This document shows positions 34,123 through 42,957 of a stretch of DNA of 59,960 bases, piece after piece. This DNA is from Shewanella nanhaiensis. Its GTDB lineage: Bacteria; Pseudomonadota; Gammaproteobacteria; Enterobacterales; Shewanellaceae. How positions within the stretch are numbered: the first letter of the stretch is position 1; every line of letters starts with the position of its first letter. The stretch lies in contig NZ_JAHZST010000022.1 of NCBI RefSeq assembly GCF_019457885.1, positions 1-59,960 on the forward strand, in the 5' to 3' direction. The notes under the pieces were generated by a model. The model had not been told where the DNA came from. It saw only the letters and a program-made list of their open reading frames with translations, and ran no database searches. The position numbers and the translations under genes are program-made.

Positions 34123-35670
34123 GTGTTTTTATACCTATACTTAAATCAATTTACTCAAGCTTGCTTTTACCTGTCAGAGAATAATTTGAAATCGACCAGC
34201 CAAACTTTATCTCACCCTAAATCGAAAGGAATCGATTATTGGACTAAACGGATTAGCGATCAAGAGATGCCAGCACTGTGTTCTACGGTTAAAACCTTGG
34301 AGAAGCTGGAGAAAGATGATGTGTCTTCATTAAGTATCTTAGGAAAGAGTGTCATGCATGATAACGCATTGACCTCTCGAATACTTAGAGTTGCTAATAG
34401 TGCGACCTACAGCAAAGGTAACAGTCAGATCACCACAGTGAGTAGGGCGACTGTGATGCTTGGTTTCGACAATATTCGTAGTATTTGCATTACGGCTAAG
34501 TTGCTAAGTAGCTTATTAGAGTCAGAGGGGTTAACGCCTAATGTATATCAACGACTACTAAAGTTGATGGCTCGTGCTTTTCAAGCTGCAATGTTAGCTA
34601 AGATGATGCTTAGGGAGCACGAAGAGGAGTTACAGGAGGAGGTGTTCATCGCCTCTTTACTCTATCATCTGGGGGAGAGTGCTTTTTGGAGTACAGGTAG
34701 TGAAGAAGCAGTAGCGCTCGATAGCTCTATCTCTGAATGTAGCGATGCCAAAGAGGAGAAGGCTGTAATACGTGAAAACCTAGGCACCTCCTTTAATATG
34801 CTCTCACAAGGCATTGCTAGAGCCTGGGGGTTAGGCGAAGTGTTACAAAAAGCCCTTAGTAGTCCAGATGCGAGGACGCCTGAGATCCGCAGTATTTTTC
34901 TAGCCAATGAAATTTGTGAAATACTCTCTCAGTCTACTCCATCACCCAGCGAGTTACAGCATAGGTTACAACAAACAGCGACCATGTTAGATATAGAGGT
35001 GGATGAGCTTAAAGGGCGCATGATCCGTTGCAGTAAGGCAACGAAAAAGCTTGCTGAAGCCTATGGTGCTAAAGTACTGCTTGAGTATCTCCCCAACCCT
35101 AAATTATTGACCAAAGACCTTGAGGTTGAAATAGAAAAACCTGCGCTTCGAGTACCTAACATGGCTGAACAATTGAAAAAATTGCGAGCATTAACAGATT
35201 GTGCAGTAACTAAAGCAGACTTTAATAAAGTGATCACCATTACTTTGGAGGGAATACTCTTAGGAGTGGGCGTTGACCGTTGTGGCGTGTTGCTGTTGTC
35301 GCCTAATCGTAAGCAGTTACAGCCCCGAGTTGTACTTGGTGAGGGGGAAGAGCAGATGAAAAATGAGTTCATCATCTCTCTTGAACAGAAAAAATGCCTA
35401 TTTAGCGAAAGTATTGAGTTGAAGCAGCCCATGTTTGTTGATGAGCCTGATTCTGCTAAATGGCGACTCTATATGGATGATGATCTTAAGAGTAAAGTCT
35501 CATCAAAGGGCTTTATGCTGGCCCCATTAATCGTTGAGAAGAAGGTGATTGGAATGATCTATGCTGACAGAGCCAGTTCAGCACGAAGCTTAGGTCAATC
35601 AGAATTTGATAATTTCACCCACTTCTCTAATCTTGCTAATCTATGCCTTACTGCCGCTTTAGGGCATTGA
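34123..35670 (+). CDS. HDOD-GAF signalling protein
   Basis: 515 residues from the ATG at 34123. A TTG at 34186 with AGAGAA upstream gives a better N-terminus (MKSTSQTL) and 494 residues. The HDOD domain (about 45-245) shows MPALCSTVKTLEKL, HDNALTSRILRVANSATYSKGNSQITTVSRATVMLGFDNIRSICIT and a relaxed VFIASLLYHLGESAFW. A C-terminal GAF-like domain (about 350-510) includes DRCGVLLLSPNRKQL and KGFMLAPLIVEKKVIGMIYADR. HDOD proteins act in signalling, often with c-di-GMP networks, but lack HD-GYP catalysis. It is monocistronic and convergent with the 35694 gene. Confidence 0.85.
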   Translation: MFLYLYLNQFTQACFYLSENNLKSTSQTLSHPKSKGIDYWTKRISDQEMPALCSTVKTLEKLEKDDVSSLSILGKSVMHDNALTSRILRVANSATYSKGNSQITTVSRATVMLGFDNIRSICITAKLLSSLLESEGLTPNVYQRLLKLMARAFQAAMLAKMMLREHEEELQEEVFIASLLYHLGESAFWSTGSEEAVALDSSISECSDAKEEKAVIRENLGTSFNMLSQGIARAWGLGEVLQKALSSPDARTPEIRSIFLANEICEILSQSTPSPSELQHRLQQTATMLDIEVDELKGRMIRCSKATKKLAEAYGAKVLLEYLPNPKLLTKDLEVEIEKPALRVPNMAEQLKKLRALTDCAVTKADFNKVITITLEGILLGVGVDRCGVLLLSPNRKQLQPRVVLGEGEEQMKNEFIISLEQKKCLFSESIELKQPMFVDEPDSAKWRLYMDDDLKSKVSSKGFMLAPLIVEKKVIGMIYADRASSARSLGQSEFDNFTHFSNLANLCLTAALGH

Positions 35671-35693
35671 TGGTTTTGTTTGTAAACTTAGTC

Positions 35694-36233
35694 TCACTGT
35701 AACTTGATAGTGGCTGTTATCTCTTTTGCTATCTCATTAGGTATTGGGAAACTGAGGTGATACTGAGCCACTTTCCAGCCCATATCTGTTAAAACCAAAG
35801 TGCCTGTTCCTCGGCTTACACCGTAGGATTGGCTGTCTAGAAGCTCATCAAATACAATGACCTTATTCAGCTTTTGCATCGTGTTTAACTTTCTACTTTT
35901 GAGCGTGTAGGTCCAGCCTTGAGTTGGGCGAGCGTATTGCTGAAACTCCTCCATTGTCCAGTGCTCATTGGCATCGGTGCCGATGAAGATAGCATCGGGC
36001 AGGTAAAGCGAGAAATAACGATTCCAGTCAGCTTCACTGGCTGCTTTATGTAAGCTATCTAATACCAATGCGGCCTCTGCTGATACCTTATGGGCAGTCA
36101 TGTCTTTGGGAGAAGTGACAGAGCTAACCACTTCAACGCCAGCCATTGCCACTGTACTCAGTGAGGTGACGAATAGAAATACTGCTCTAAGCAGTAACGT
36201 TTGAGGTGAATGTTTAGCGGTAAATCTCATCAA
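35694..36233 (-). CDS. Periplasmic NTF2-like (SnoaL/DUF4440) protein
   Basis: 179 residues. Signal peptide LLRAVFLFVTSLSTVAMA with likely cleavage near residue 31. The mature part has the NTF2-like pattern VLDSLHKAASEADWNRYFSLYLPDAIFIGTDANEHWTMEEFQQYARPTQGWTY and GTGTLVLTDMGWKVAQYHLSFPIPN. Such small alpha+beta barrels bind small molecules or act as enzymes; the substrate is unknown. It is downstream of mtfA on the same strand with a 49-bp gap and may be co-transcribed. Confidence 0.8.
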   Translation of the reverse strand: MMRFTAKHSPQTLLLRAVFLFVTSLSTVAMAGVEVVSSVTSPKDMTAHKVSAEAALVLDSLHKAASEADWNRYFSLYLPDAIFIGTDANEHWTMEEFQQYARPTQGWTYTLKSRKLNTMQKLNKVIVFDELLDSQSYGVSRGTGTLVLTDMGWKVAQYHLSFPIPNEIAKEITATIKLQ

Positions 36234-36282
36234 GGCGCCCCTATTATTGTTATTTTAGACAATTGTATTTGAGTTTATGACG

Positions 36283-37122
36283 TTAATGCCAATTTATGGG
36301 ATCTAGCTTAAAGAAATGACTTAGTTCTGTATAGAGCTCTCGATGAGATTGGTAGAACTCCTGAGGTTGCTCGAAGAAAACCTCTGTAATGACCGCAAAA
36401 AACTCAGCTGGATTAGTGGCACCATAGTAGCTAAAAATGGAGGGGGTATTTTGCTCAGCTTGATATTGAAGTCGCTCAAACTCTCTGCTTAGGACTTCTG
36501 ACCAGCTTGAGTAATCATCTAAGGAGCTTAAAATCGGTGCACCGTTTGCGTTACCATCCTCTTGATCTAGTTGATGGGCAAATTCGTGTATCACCACATT
36601 ACTGCCATCGCGAGGGGCTGCTGCATCATCTTGAGTTGTTTGCCATGACAGCACGACTTTGCCATTTTCCCAAGACTCCCCAGAGAGTAGCCTTTTCTTA
36701 TCTCCTACGACTCCACCGCTACGGAGTTCATGATTCTTCACGATAAAAACAGAGGGGTATACTAAGATCTGTTTCAGTTTTGGGTAAAAGTCGGTTTTGC
36801 GATTAAGCAGTAATAAACAAGCTTGTGCAGCTATAGTGACACGGATCTCATCATCAATCACAATACCGTCACAGCCGACAAACTCCTTTTCATCGATGAA
36901 AACTTGTATCAAATCTTTCAGTTGTAGTTGAAGATCTGCTGGCAGAGAGCGGAAGTAGGGCATACGTTGCTTAAGAATCATTCGCCAGCTAGCTGGGAAG
37001 GGCGTAGCTGCGACGCTTTCTCTATGTCTAGCGACTCGCCATGAGCGCGAAGCTATCCAGAAGATAGAGAAGAGTGCCAATAGTGAAACAATAACGATTG
37101 CCAGCATAGAAGTTTTATCCAT
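36283..37122 (-). CDS. mtfA: MtfA-like zinc metallopeptidase
   Basis: 279 residues, M90 family. An N-terminal membrane anchor (about 6-24) is followed by the conserved LPADLQLQLKDLIQVFIDEKEFVGCDG, and by the zinc motif HEFAH (179-183) with downstream glutamates in NPAEFFAVITEVFFEQP. E. coli MtfA binds the glucose repressor Mlc and has aminopeptidase activity. An N-terminal membrane segment is common in marine relatives. No Mlc gene is nearby, so the partner is uncertain. Confidence 0.88.
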   Translation of the reverse strand: MDKTSMLAIVIVSLLALFSIFWIASRSWRVARHRESVAATPFPASWRMILKQRMPYFRSLPADLQLQLKDLIQVFIDEKEFVGCDGIVIDDEIRVTIAAQACLLLLNRKTDFYPKLKQILVYPSVFIVKNHELRSGGVVGDKKRLLSGESWENGKVVLSWQTTQDDAAAPRDGSNVVIHEFAHQLDQEDGNANGAPILSSLDDYSSWSEVLSREFERLQYQAEQNTPSIFSYYGATNPAEFFAVITEVFFEQPQEFYQSHRELYTELSHFFKLDPINWH

Positions 37123-37173
37123 TCACAATAACTAATGTAAATGAGATAGGGTCGATTAAGCGGTAATTCAAGT

Positions 37174-38919
37174 TTAGCGTAAATTGTTTACCGTTTTAAA
37201 CTCAAGGTTAGAGACAATACAGTTCTTGCCCGATGCTTTGGCTTGGTAAAGTGCAATATCCGCCTGATGGATTAAGGTTTCGGCTGTGATACATGGCTCT
37301 GAGTTTGAGGTGGTGACGCCTATACTGATGGTGGTGAGCTCATCATGCAGAGAGTCTGCATGAGGAATGGCAAGCTTGATGACCTCTTCCCGCATTATCT
37401 CTGCGATATCACTGGCAGTTTGATTATTGGTTGCGGTTAAGAAAACAATAAACTCTTCACCACCGTAACGTGCAAATATTTTATCTTGCATCTCTGGTAA
37501 GGTTTTTAACGCGTAGGAGATACGTTTAAGACATTGATCTCCGATAACGTGACCATACCTATCATTAAATTGTTTAAAATTATCGACATCGAACAATATG
37601 ACAGAGATAGGTTGGTTAAATTTGGTGGTTGATTTTAATTCATGCTTTAGCTTGTGATCGAAAAACCTACGGTTATATGCGCCAGTTAATCCATCAATTT
37701 CAGAGATAGACTTGACCTGGGCTGCGTAGCTTTTCAATGTTTCCAGTGAGCTCACCATCTGCTGGAGCTCTAAGTTATCAGCCTGAGGCAATGGCGTGTT
37801 CTGTTTCTCATTGGCGATGGCTTGCATCGCATTGCTGGTAGCGATAACGGGCTGTATTATCCCTTTAGAGATAAAGTGCCAGTTGGTTAGCCAGATGAAG
37901 AATGTGTATAGCACTCCGGCAAAGAAGATAAGCCATACAAAGGAGTTACTGTCATCTTTTAGATGTTGCCCTTCAATGTCGACCTGTTTTTTTACTTGCT
38001 CCACCAGTTTTGAGGAGAAGAGTGCGATCTGATGAGCTGCATCGGCTTGCACTTCAAGGTGAGTGTTCGCGATTCGGCCACTGTTTACTGAGTCTCTGCT
38101 TGAAATAAACAGGTTTGATGAACCGATTAGATTTGGGTGTATTTGTGATAACCAGTCCTCTTTTAATTGAGCTGCAATCTTAGATGAACTCGGGTGCTGC
38201 TTTAATGCCAAAAAGTGTCGCATTGCCTCTCGTTGCAACTGATTGTTCGTTTTATTATCAGCATTATCATCCACTTCGGCTGCAAGTCTAAATACCTGCA
38301 TACCTAAGTGTAAAAAGTCAGTGAGCTCTCTATGTTCATCAATCGCTTTTTGAAGTTGGGGATAGTTTTTTTGATTTAAATATCCGTCGGCTTTTTGATC
38401 TAATTTAGTGAGCTCATTTGAAACTGCCCGTGAGAAGCCTTTTTCGATGAGTCCCATATTAAGCTTAAGTCGACTGGCTTGTGTCTCTGCTTCTTGGGCA
38501 CTCTCTGTGACTTGAGCTAAAAGTGGGATCTGCTTAGCTGCTAACTGTATTCTACTTAAGTGAGCGTTGAGTTGCGCAAGCTGAGATTGGTCAGCCTCAA
38601 GTTCGATAAGCGAGAGCAAGCCTCTCTCAAGTGCACTCCACTGTTCCACTAGTACATTGAGTAGTTCTGTACGCTCACTGTTTGTGCTAAATGATGAGAG
38701 CCTGACAGTGGTGAGCTGCAACTCCTGACTGTTGTTAGACAGCTTAAGCGCATACATTATTTTACTCACGTCTTGATTGATTAAGTGGTCTAGCTTACGC
38801 TGCAGTTCCTGAGATAGGCCAATCGACGTAAGCCCAATCGTTAACGTAAGTATAATGATTATGTATATAAGTAATCTTAACTTTTCTTTTAAGCTGCTTA
38901 AGGGCTTTTTTAGTTTCAT
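37174..38919 (-). CDS. Membrane-bound diguanylate cyclase paired with a binding protein
   Basis: 581 residues. TM1 lies at about 14-35 and TM2 at about 325-345, bracketing a long helical periplasmic sensor of about 290 residues. A HAMP-like linker leads to the GGDEF domain (DGLTGAYNRRFF, ILFDVDNFKQFNDRYGHVIGD, RYGGEEF with GGEEF at 486-490). The RxxD inhibitory site is absent: EMQD stands where the arginine is expected. It starts inside the stop of the solute-binding protein gene (4-bp overlap). I infer that the binding protein presents a ligand to the sensor, setting c-di-GMP levels. Confidence 0.87.
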   Translation of the reverse strand: MKLKKPLSSLKEKLRLLIYIIIILTLTIGLTSIGLSQELQRKLDHLINQDVSKIMYALKLSNNSQELQLTTVRLSSFSTNSERTELLNVLVEQWSALERGLLSLIELEADQSQLAQLNAHLSRIQLAAKQIPLLAQVTESAQEAETQASRLKLNMGLIEKGFSRAVSNELTKLDQKADGYLNQKNYPQLQKAIDEHRELTDFLHLGMQVFRLAAEVDDNADNKTNNQLQREAMRHFLALKQHPSSSKIAAQLKEDWLSQIHPNLIGSSNLFISSRDSVNSGRIANTHLEVQADAAHQIALFSSKLVEQVKKQVDIEGQHLKDDSNSFVWLIFFAGVLYTFFIWLTNWHFISKGIIQPVIATSNAMQAIANEKQNTPLPQADNLELQQMVSSLETLKSYAAQVKSISEIDGLTGAYNRRFFDHKLKHELKSTTKFNQPISVILFDVDNFKQFNDRYGHVIGDQCLKRISYALKTLPEMQDKIFARYGGEEFIVFLTATNNQTASDIAEIMREEVIKLAIPHADSLHDELTTISIGVTTSNSEPCITAETLIHQADIALYQAKASGKNCIVSNLEFKTVNNLR

Positions 38920-40352
38920 CTTCTTACCACTGGTACTTCACCGGAGCGATTTTGGATCTGCTCAATCTTGTTAATCAACTGAGAGGTTACAGATTTTATA
39001 TCCTCATTACTGTTAGAGAGCTTAAAGCAACTTTTTGCCAATTCCGGATAGATATCTCCCATTGCAGTGCTGGTGAAGTGGCCCAATTTAAGGACCTCGT
39101 CTGACCAATCGATATTCGCTTTATGGCTGACGTTAAACGCGCCGCCTATGTGTCGTAATTTTTCTGTCTGGAACTCTGGTGCGGTTGCAACATCAATTCG
39201 GCAAGGATTGCCTCCGCCAAGCGCATAGGCATATTGCGCTTCAAAGGATCCCATATATTTCAGTAACCAATAAGCAGCTTGGGGATTGACGCTATCATAG
39301 GCGACAGCAAAGGCATAGGCGCCATTGTAGGGCTTGCCTCCAGGGACTTGTGCAATGCCGAGTTTGGCTCCTTGTATATTTGACTCAACTTTAAAAGAGG
39401 CGCTCCAAAGATTGTTATAAGCGAAAGGCCACATGGCAACGTCACCATTGGCTAATGTGTTTGCAGCTTCTTTAAAGGCAAACTGATCATGGGCCGGGAA
39501 AGCATACCGCATTAGATCTTGGTAAATGTTAGCGGTGCGAATAAGTGTAGTATTCTCTCGGGGGAGCTGGAAGAGCTTTATCTTCTCTTTGCTATTGTAT
39601 TCTGGTTTCATCCAGTAACCATTGAGGCTCCATAGGATGGAGGAGAATTCATCGTTAATATGGGGACGGTTTCCTGACATTAATGCCAAGCCATAAAAGG
39701 GTTTCTTTAGTATGTTACTGCCTAGCTTTTCACCTGCTTCTCTAGTGAAAAAAGCGCTGATATCTTTTAACTCCTGAATGCTACTGGGAGGAGCTAGAGT
39801 ATAGCCATACTTAGCTTGGAAATTAAATTTCTCTTTAGGATGCTCAAATAGATCGGCCCTGTAATGGTTGCCCATCACATAGTTGTTATAGGGGATGGCA
39901 TGGATCTCACCTTGGTAGGAGAGGATATTGAGTAGTGATGAGTAATATGGTTCAAGATAGCTGTTTATGCCTCTTTCGCCACTGGGATCATAGAGGGATG
40001 CAAGTTCCGATAGAGGCACTGTTAATCCTTTCGATGCCCACTCTTTTGCCCAACCCGCTTCCATGGTTAGCAGGTCATACTTGCCTGCTCCTTGGATTAA
40101 AGACTCAGTTTGAAGTGTATACATCTTGTCCAAAGAGGTGGTGATGACATTAACTTCAATACCTGTTTGAGCCGTAAATTTAGGGAGCATCTTCTCCTTT
40201 AAATGTACTGTCCAAAATCCAGTTTCTGCGACTAAAGTGATCGCTTTCTTATTCTCTATTTCGGGGATCTGTTCGAGTGAAAATTGCGCATGACTCTCCA
40301 AGATGTAAAGAAATGACACAAAGATAAAAAAATTATTTAACATCTTAGGCAC
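38916..40352 (-). CDS. Extracellular solute-binding protein, family 1
   Basis: 478 residues from a GTG at 40352 with GGAG upstream; an ATG at 40343 is possible. Signal peptide FFIFVSFLYILESHA with cleavage near residue 22. The mature part follows the sugar-binding SBP fold: ITLVAETGFWTVHLKEKMLPKFTAQTGIEVNVITTSLDKMYTLQTESLIQGAGKYDLLTMEAGWAKEWASKGLTVPLSEL, PYNNYVMGNHYRADLFEHP, VAMWPFAYNNLWSAS. No ABC permease or ATPase genes are present; its only partner is the overlapping diguanylate cyclase. It probably serves sensing, not uptake. Confidence 0.85.
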   Translation of the reverse strand: MPKMLNNFFIFVSFLYILESHAQFSLEQIPEIENKKAITLVAETGFWTVHLKEKMLPKFTAQTGIEVNVITTSLDKMYTLQTESLIQGAGKYDLLTMEAGWAKEWASKGLTVPLSELASLYDPSGERGINSYLEPYYSSLLNILSYQGEIHAIPYNNYVMGNHYRADLFEHPKEKFNFQAKYGYTLAPPSSIQELKDISAFFTREAGEKLGSNILKKPFYGLALMSGNRPHINDEFSSILWSLNGYWMKPEYNSKEKIKLFQLPRENTTLIRTANIYQDLMRYAFPAHDQFAFKEAANTLANGDVAMWPFAYNNLWSASFKVESNIQGAKLGIAQVPGGKPYNGAYAFAVAYDSVNPQAAYWLLKYMGSFEAQYAYALGGGNPCRIDVATAPEFQTEKLRHIGGAFNVSHKANIDWSDEVLKLGHFTSTAMGDIYPELAKSCFKLSNSNEDIKSVTSQLINKIEQIQNRSGEVPVVRR

Positions 40353-40437
40353 GTGATATTACTCCATTTTACCACCCCGTAAGATTATATTAATACTATT
40401 ATGTTGCACATTTGTATAGGTAATATTTCAAAATGGT

Positions 40438-40539
40438 CTGCCAGTCATACGAAGATGTGAGATTTGTTCCTCTTATGGAGGAAAAAAAGAACTGGCAGCA
40501 TAAAGGAACTTAACGATGAAACTGCTTCTCTGCCAGTCA
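40438..40539. repeat. CTGCCAGT repeats between SBP and ParB-like genes
   Basis: CTGCCAGTCA occurs at 40438-40447 and again at 40530-40539; its core complement ACTGGCAG lies between them at 40491-40498. The middle and last copies can form an 8-bp stem, which may help end the leftward parA operon. Confidence 0.35.
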
Positions 40540-40559
40540 AAGGGTGGGAGAAATGGGGG

Positions 40560-40991
40560 TTAATCTACAATAATTGAACGCTCTTTTATTTTTCTTTCAT
40601 CATCAGTAAGCGAAAAATGGTGCTCGATTAAAAAACGGATTAGTTTAGATTTTGCAACGTCACACCCACTGGCTAATTCAGCTAAATGTGAAATGGCGGA
40701 CTCGCTTAGCGTGAATGTGGCTTTGCGATAGGGCTCATTGCCTTTACGTATCTGTGTGACTGCTTTTGCTGATTGAGCCTTTATCTTATTGGTAGCCTGC
40801 TGAGGTTGCTGGTTAACAATTGAGGCTAGGGTGATCACCTCTGCCATGCCTTGGTCTGTATTTTTAAACCCAGCAGCGTAATGTGTCGCTTCATCAATAA
40901 AGTCCTCAATGTTGACCTCTTGATGCGGACTTACATGAGCTTGTCCGCGATTAGACTGCGTAGAGCTTTTCTTGAGATCTGCTAGTCCCAT
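40560..40991 (-). CDS. Small partner protein of orphan ParA
   Basis: 143 residues from the ATG at 40991, preceded by GAGG; the GTG at 40997 is less likely. It has a Gln/Ser-rich, probably disordered N-terminal 85 residues, then a compact C-terminal part, PYRKATFTLSESAISHLAELASGCDVAKSKLIRFLIEHHFSL. This looks like a ribbon-helix-helix DNA-binding unit as in ParG/CopG-type partition partners. It overlaps the ParA gene by 41 bp. I infer that it is the ParB-like adaptor or repressor of this ParA. Confidence 0.65.
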   Translation of the reverse strand: MGLADLKKSSTQSNRGQAHVSPHQEVNIEDFIDEATHYAAGFKNTDQGMAEVITLASIVNQQPQQATNKIKAQSAKAVTQIRKGNEPYRKATFTLSESAISHLAELASGCDVAKSKLIRFLIEHHFSLTDDERKIKERSIIVD

Positions 40992-41694
40992 AGTCACCTC
41001 TAGTATTGTTCATTTTAGCTGCGGCGATCCGATTTCTTATCTCTGTCGCATCTGCAGCTTCTAACATTTCACAAGCTATGCTTCTCATCTCTTTTGCTGC
41101 TTTGCCCTTTGGTTCTATCTCTATGACTGATAAACCAGACTCTTCACTGTCATCGAAGATATTGCGACTGTAGTTGATGGCATCAAGTACATTAATATCG
41201 TAAGTTCTACAGACCTCTTTTGCTTCAAGGATGCGATTGGCCTGACTTGGTAAACTAGGGCATTGGGTGATCACGAATGATGCTTTCATTTTTGGATTAA
41301 TCATCATGCATGTGGCAACAATATCATCCATGTGGTTGACTGTTTTTAGATCTCGACGTTTAGGCCTGAGCGGCATTAATACATGAGAGGCGACAGACAT
41401 ACTGGCTCTGAGTGCTAAGTTATCTTGTCCGCCACAATCGACAATAACAAAATCATAATGCTGCTCTAGACTGAGAAGATCATTACGGATTTTTCCATAG
41501 AGTTGTACGCAGTTAATGCTGGCGAGTTCTGGGTTATTATTTCTAGCTTGGATCCAATCTGATGTGGTCCTTTGAGGATCGCAGTCGACCATAATGACGG
41601 ATGCATTACACTCTGCTGTTAGAAATACGGCTATATTTTGGGCTATGCAACTTTTGCCACTGCCCCCCTTTTCACCTCCGACTAAGATGATCAT
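40951..41694 (-). CDS. Orphan ParA-family ATPase
   Basis: 247 residues from the ATG at 41694, preceded by AGGGGA. Deviant Walker A KGGSGKS (9-15), switch I region MVDCDPQRTTSDW, and Walker B-like FVIVDCGGQDNLALRASMSVASHVLMPLRPKRRDL. It is a short ParA without an N-terminal HTH, like plasmid Ib or cargo-positioning ParA proteins. There is no repA or replication gene nearby and the window is chromosomal, so it may position a protein cargo (as McdA, PpfA or MipZ-type proteins do) or be a plasmid relic. Three TTTTTGAC repeats lie upstream. Confidence 0.8.
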   Translation of the reverse strand: MIILVGGEKGGSGKSCIAQNIAVFLTAECNASVIMVDCDPQRTTSDWIQARNNNPELASINCVQLYGKIRNDLLSLEQHYDFVIVDCGGQDNLALRASMSVASHVLMPLRPKRRDLKTVNHMDDIVATCMMINPKMKASFVITQCPSLPSQANRILEAKEVCRTYDINVLDAINYSRNIFDDSEESGLSVIEIEPKGKAAKEMRSIACEMLEAADATEIRNRIAAAKMNNTRGDYGTSRSQEKLYAV

Positions 41695-41792
41695 CTCTGT
41701 TCCCCTCACGTAAATAGCATGTGTTAATCAATATCTATCTCTTTGCTTAAATACCAATTTAGAGAACAATTATATGCTGGTCAATTACCTGA

Positions 41793-41864
41793 TTTTTGAC
41801 GTTTTTTTTGTTTTTGGCTCACGTCGTAAAATTGACAAAACAGTGTTTTTGACACCTTTTTGAC
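41793..41864. repeat. Three TTTTTGAC direct repeats upstream of parA
   Basis: Copies at 41793-41800, 41846-41853 and 41857-41864. The last two are 11 bp apart and the first is 53 bp from the second, so all lie on about the same helix face. They fall in the 447-bp divergent gap between parA and the DUF3820 gene and are candidates for an operator or parS-like site of the small ParA partner. The rest of the gap shows nothing distinct. Confidence 0.45.
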
Positions 41865-42141
41865 GTCGGTGAAGTAAAAGGGGGGGACTTCAGTTAATGT
41901 AATGTTATCAGTAAGATGAGGGGATTTGTTGAACTGTTGAAAAGTAAAGCGGAGATAAACAGAGCATTCAATAGGAGTGCCGATGAACTTTATAGTTCTA
42001 AATGAAATTAAATAGGTTGTAAGTATAAGAAAAGAATATAGTACTTTTTTACTAGATTTAACCTCTGTGAGCAGTTTTAGCTGTGTTCCTGTTAAGTTAA
42101 ACTACTCAAAATGCACTGAAGTGGTAATTGGAAGTGAGTAT

Positions 42142-42366
42142 ATGAATGAACAGATATTGCTAGAGGCGATTAATCAGAAGATGCCTTTTGGTAAGTATGC
42201 AGGTCGTAAGTTACTCGAGCTGCCTGAACCTTATTTAGTTTGGTTTCACTCTAAAGGCTTCCCTGAGGGAAAGTTGGGTGAGCAGTTGGCGTTAATGTAT
42301 GAGATTAAGCTCAATGGACTCGAAGGGATGCTGCAACCTCTCTTAGCTAAAGTTCCAAGAAATTGA
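42142..42366 (+). CDS. DUF3820 family protein
   Basis: 74 residues from the ATG at 42142, which has GGAAGTGAG upstream; a longer reading from 42067 is not supported. Family pattern: KMPFGKYAGRKLLELPEPYLVWFHSKGFPEGKLGEQLALMYEIKLNGLEGMLQPL. Small conserved proteins of this family occur widely in gammaproteobacteria with no firm role. Their KYxG...LPxxYLxW motif resembles one also found in some exonuclease-linked proteins. Confidence 0.85.
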   Translation: MNEQILLEAINQKMPFGKYAGRKLLELPEPYLVWFHSKGFPEGKLGEQLALMYEIKLNGLEGMLQPLLAKVPRN

Positions 42367-42508
42367 TTTCTGACTTCGGTTTTATGATCTTGATCTAAAA
42401 GATGGGCATTGCTTCTGTATTTGATTTCTTTAATAGAGATTTATTCATTACTGCGTGCTTTAATGATTTTCATCATATCAATGACTGTGGAAAGAAAGGG
42501 AACAGATA

Positions 42509-42811
42509 ATGATAGCTAAACTTGTAAAATTGCTTGCTGTAGCAACATTAACGTTAGGGATCTCTAGTGCATGGGCTCAAGGGATTGTACATGAAGGTAC
42601 CGTGCTAGATACCATGAATGGCGGTGGTTACACCTACGTGCAGATTAAAGAGTCTGATAAGACATTTTGGGCGGCAGGTCCACAAGTTGAGATCAGTAAA
42701 GGTGACAAGGTTGTTGTTCAAGAGCAGATGTGGATGAATGATTTCACTAGCAAAACCTTAAACCGTACTTTTGATGAACTGCTATTTGTTGGCCGCATCG
42801 ATAAGAAGTAA
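42509..42811 (+). CDS. Periplasmic NrfJ-like protein
   Basis: 100 residues. Signal peptide MIAKLVKLLAVATLTLGISSAWA with cleavage before QG. The mature beta-barrel GTVLDTMNGGGYTYVQIKESDKTFWAAGPQVEISKGDKVVVQEQMWMNDFTSKTLNRTFDELLFVGRI matches small OB-like proteins annotated as NrfJ-related in Shewanella. Its role is unknown; the GGGYTYVQ...WAA pattern is shared with domains of metal or redox periplasmic proteins. It is a single gene. Confidence 0.75.
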   Translation: MIAKLVKLLAVATLTLGISSAWAQGIVHEGTVLDTMNGGGYTYVQIKESDKTFWAAGPQVEISKGDKVVVQEQMWMNDFTSKTLNRTFDELLFVGRIDKK

Positions 42812-42957
42812 TGATGACTCAACCAATTCGGATGCCGATTTAGTTGAAAGCTTGTTGAAAATGGTGGCTCGATAGCTCAGGTTATCGCCACCATTTTTGT
42901 TTATCTTCCATTATTCATGCAAACTAATACCATCTCTTTTTCATGTGCCAGCGATCC

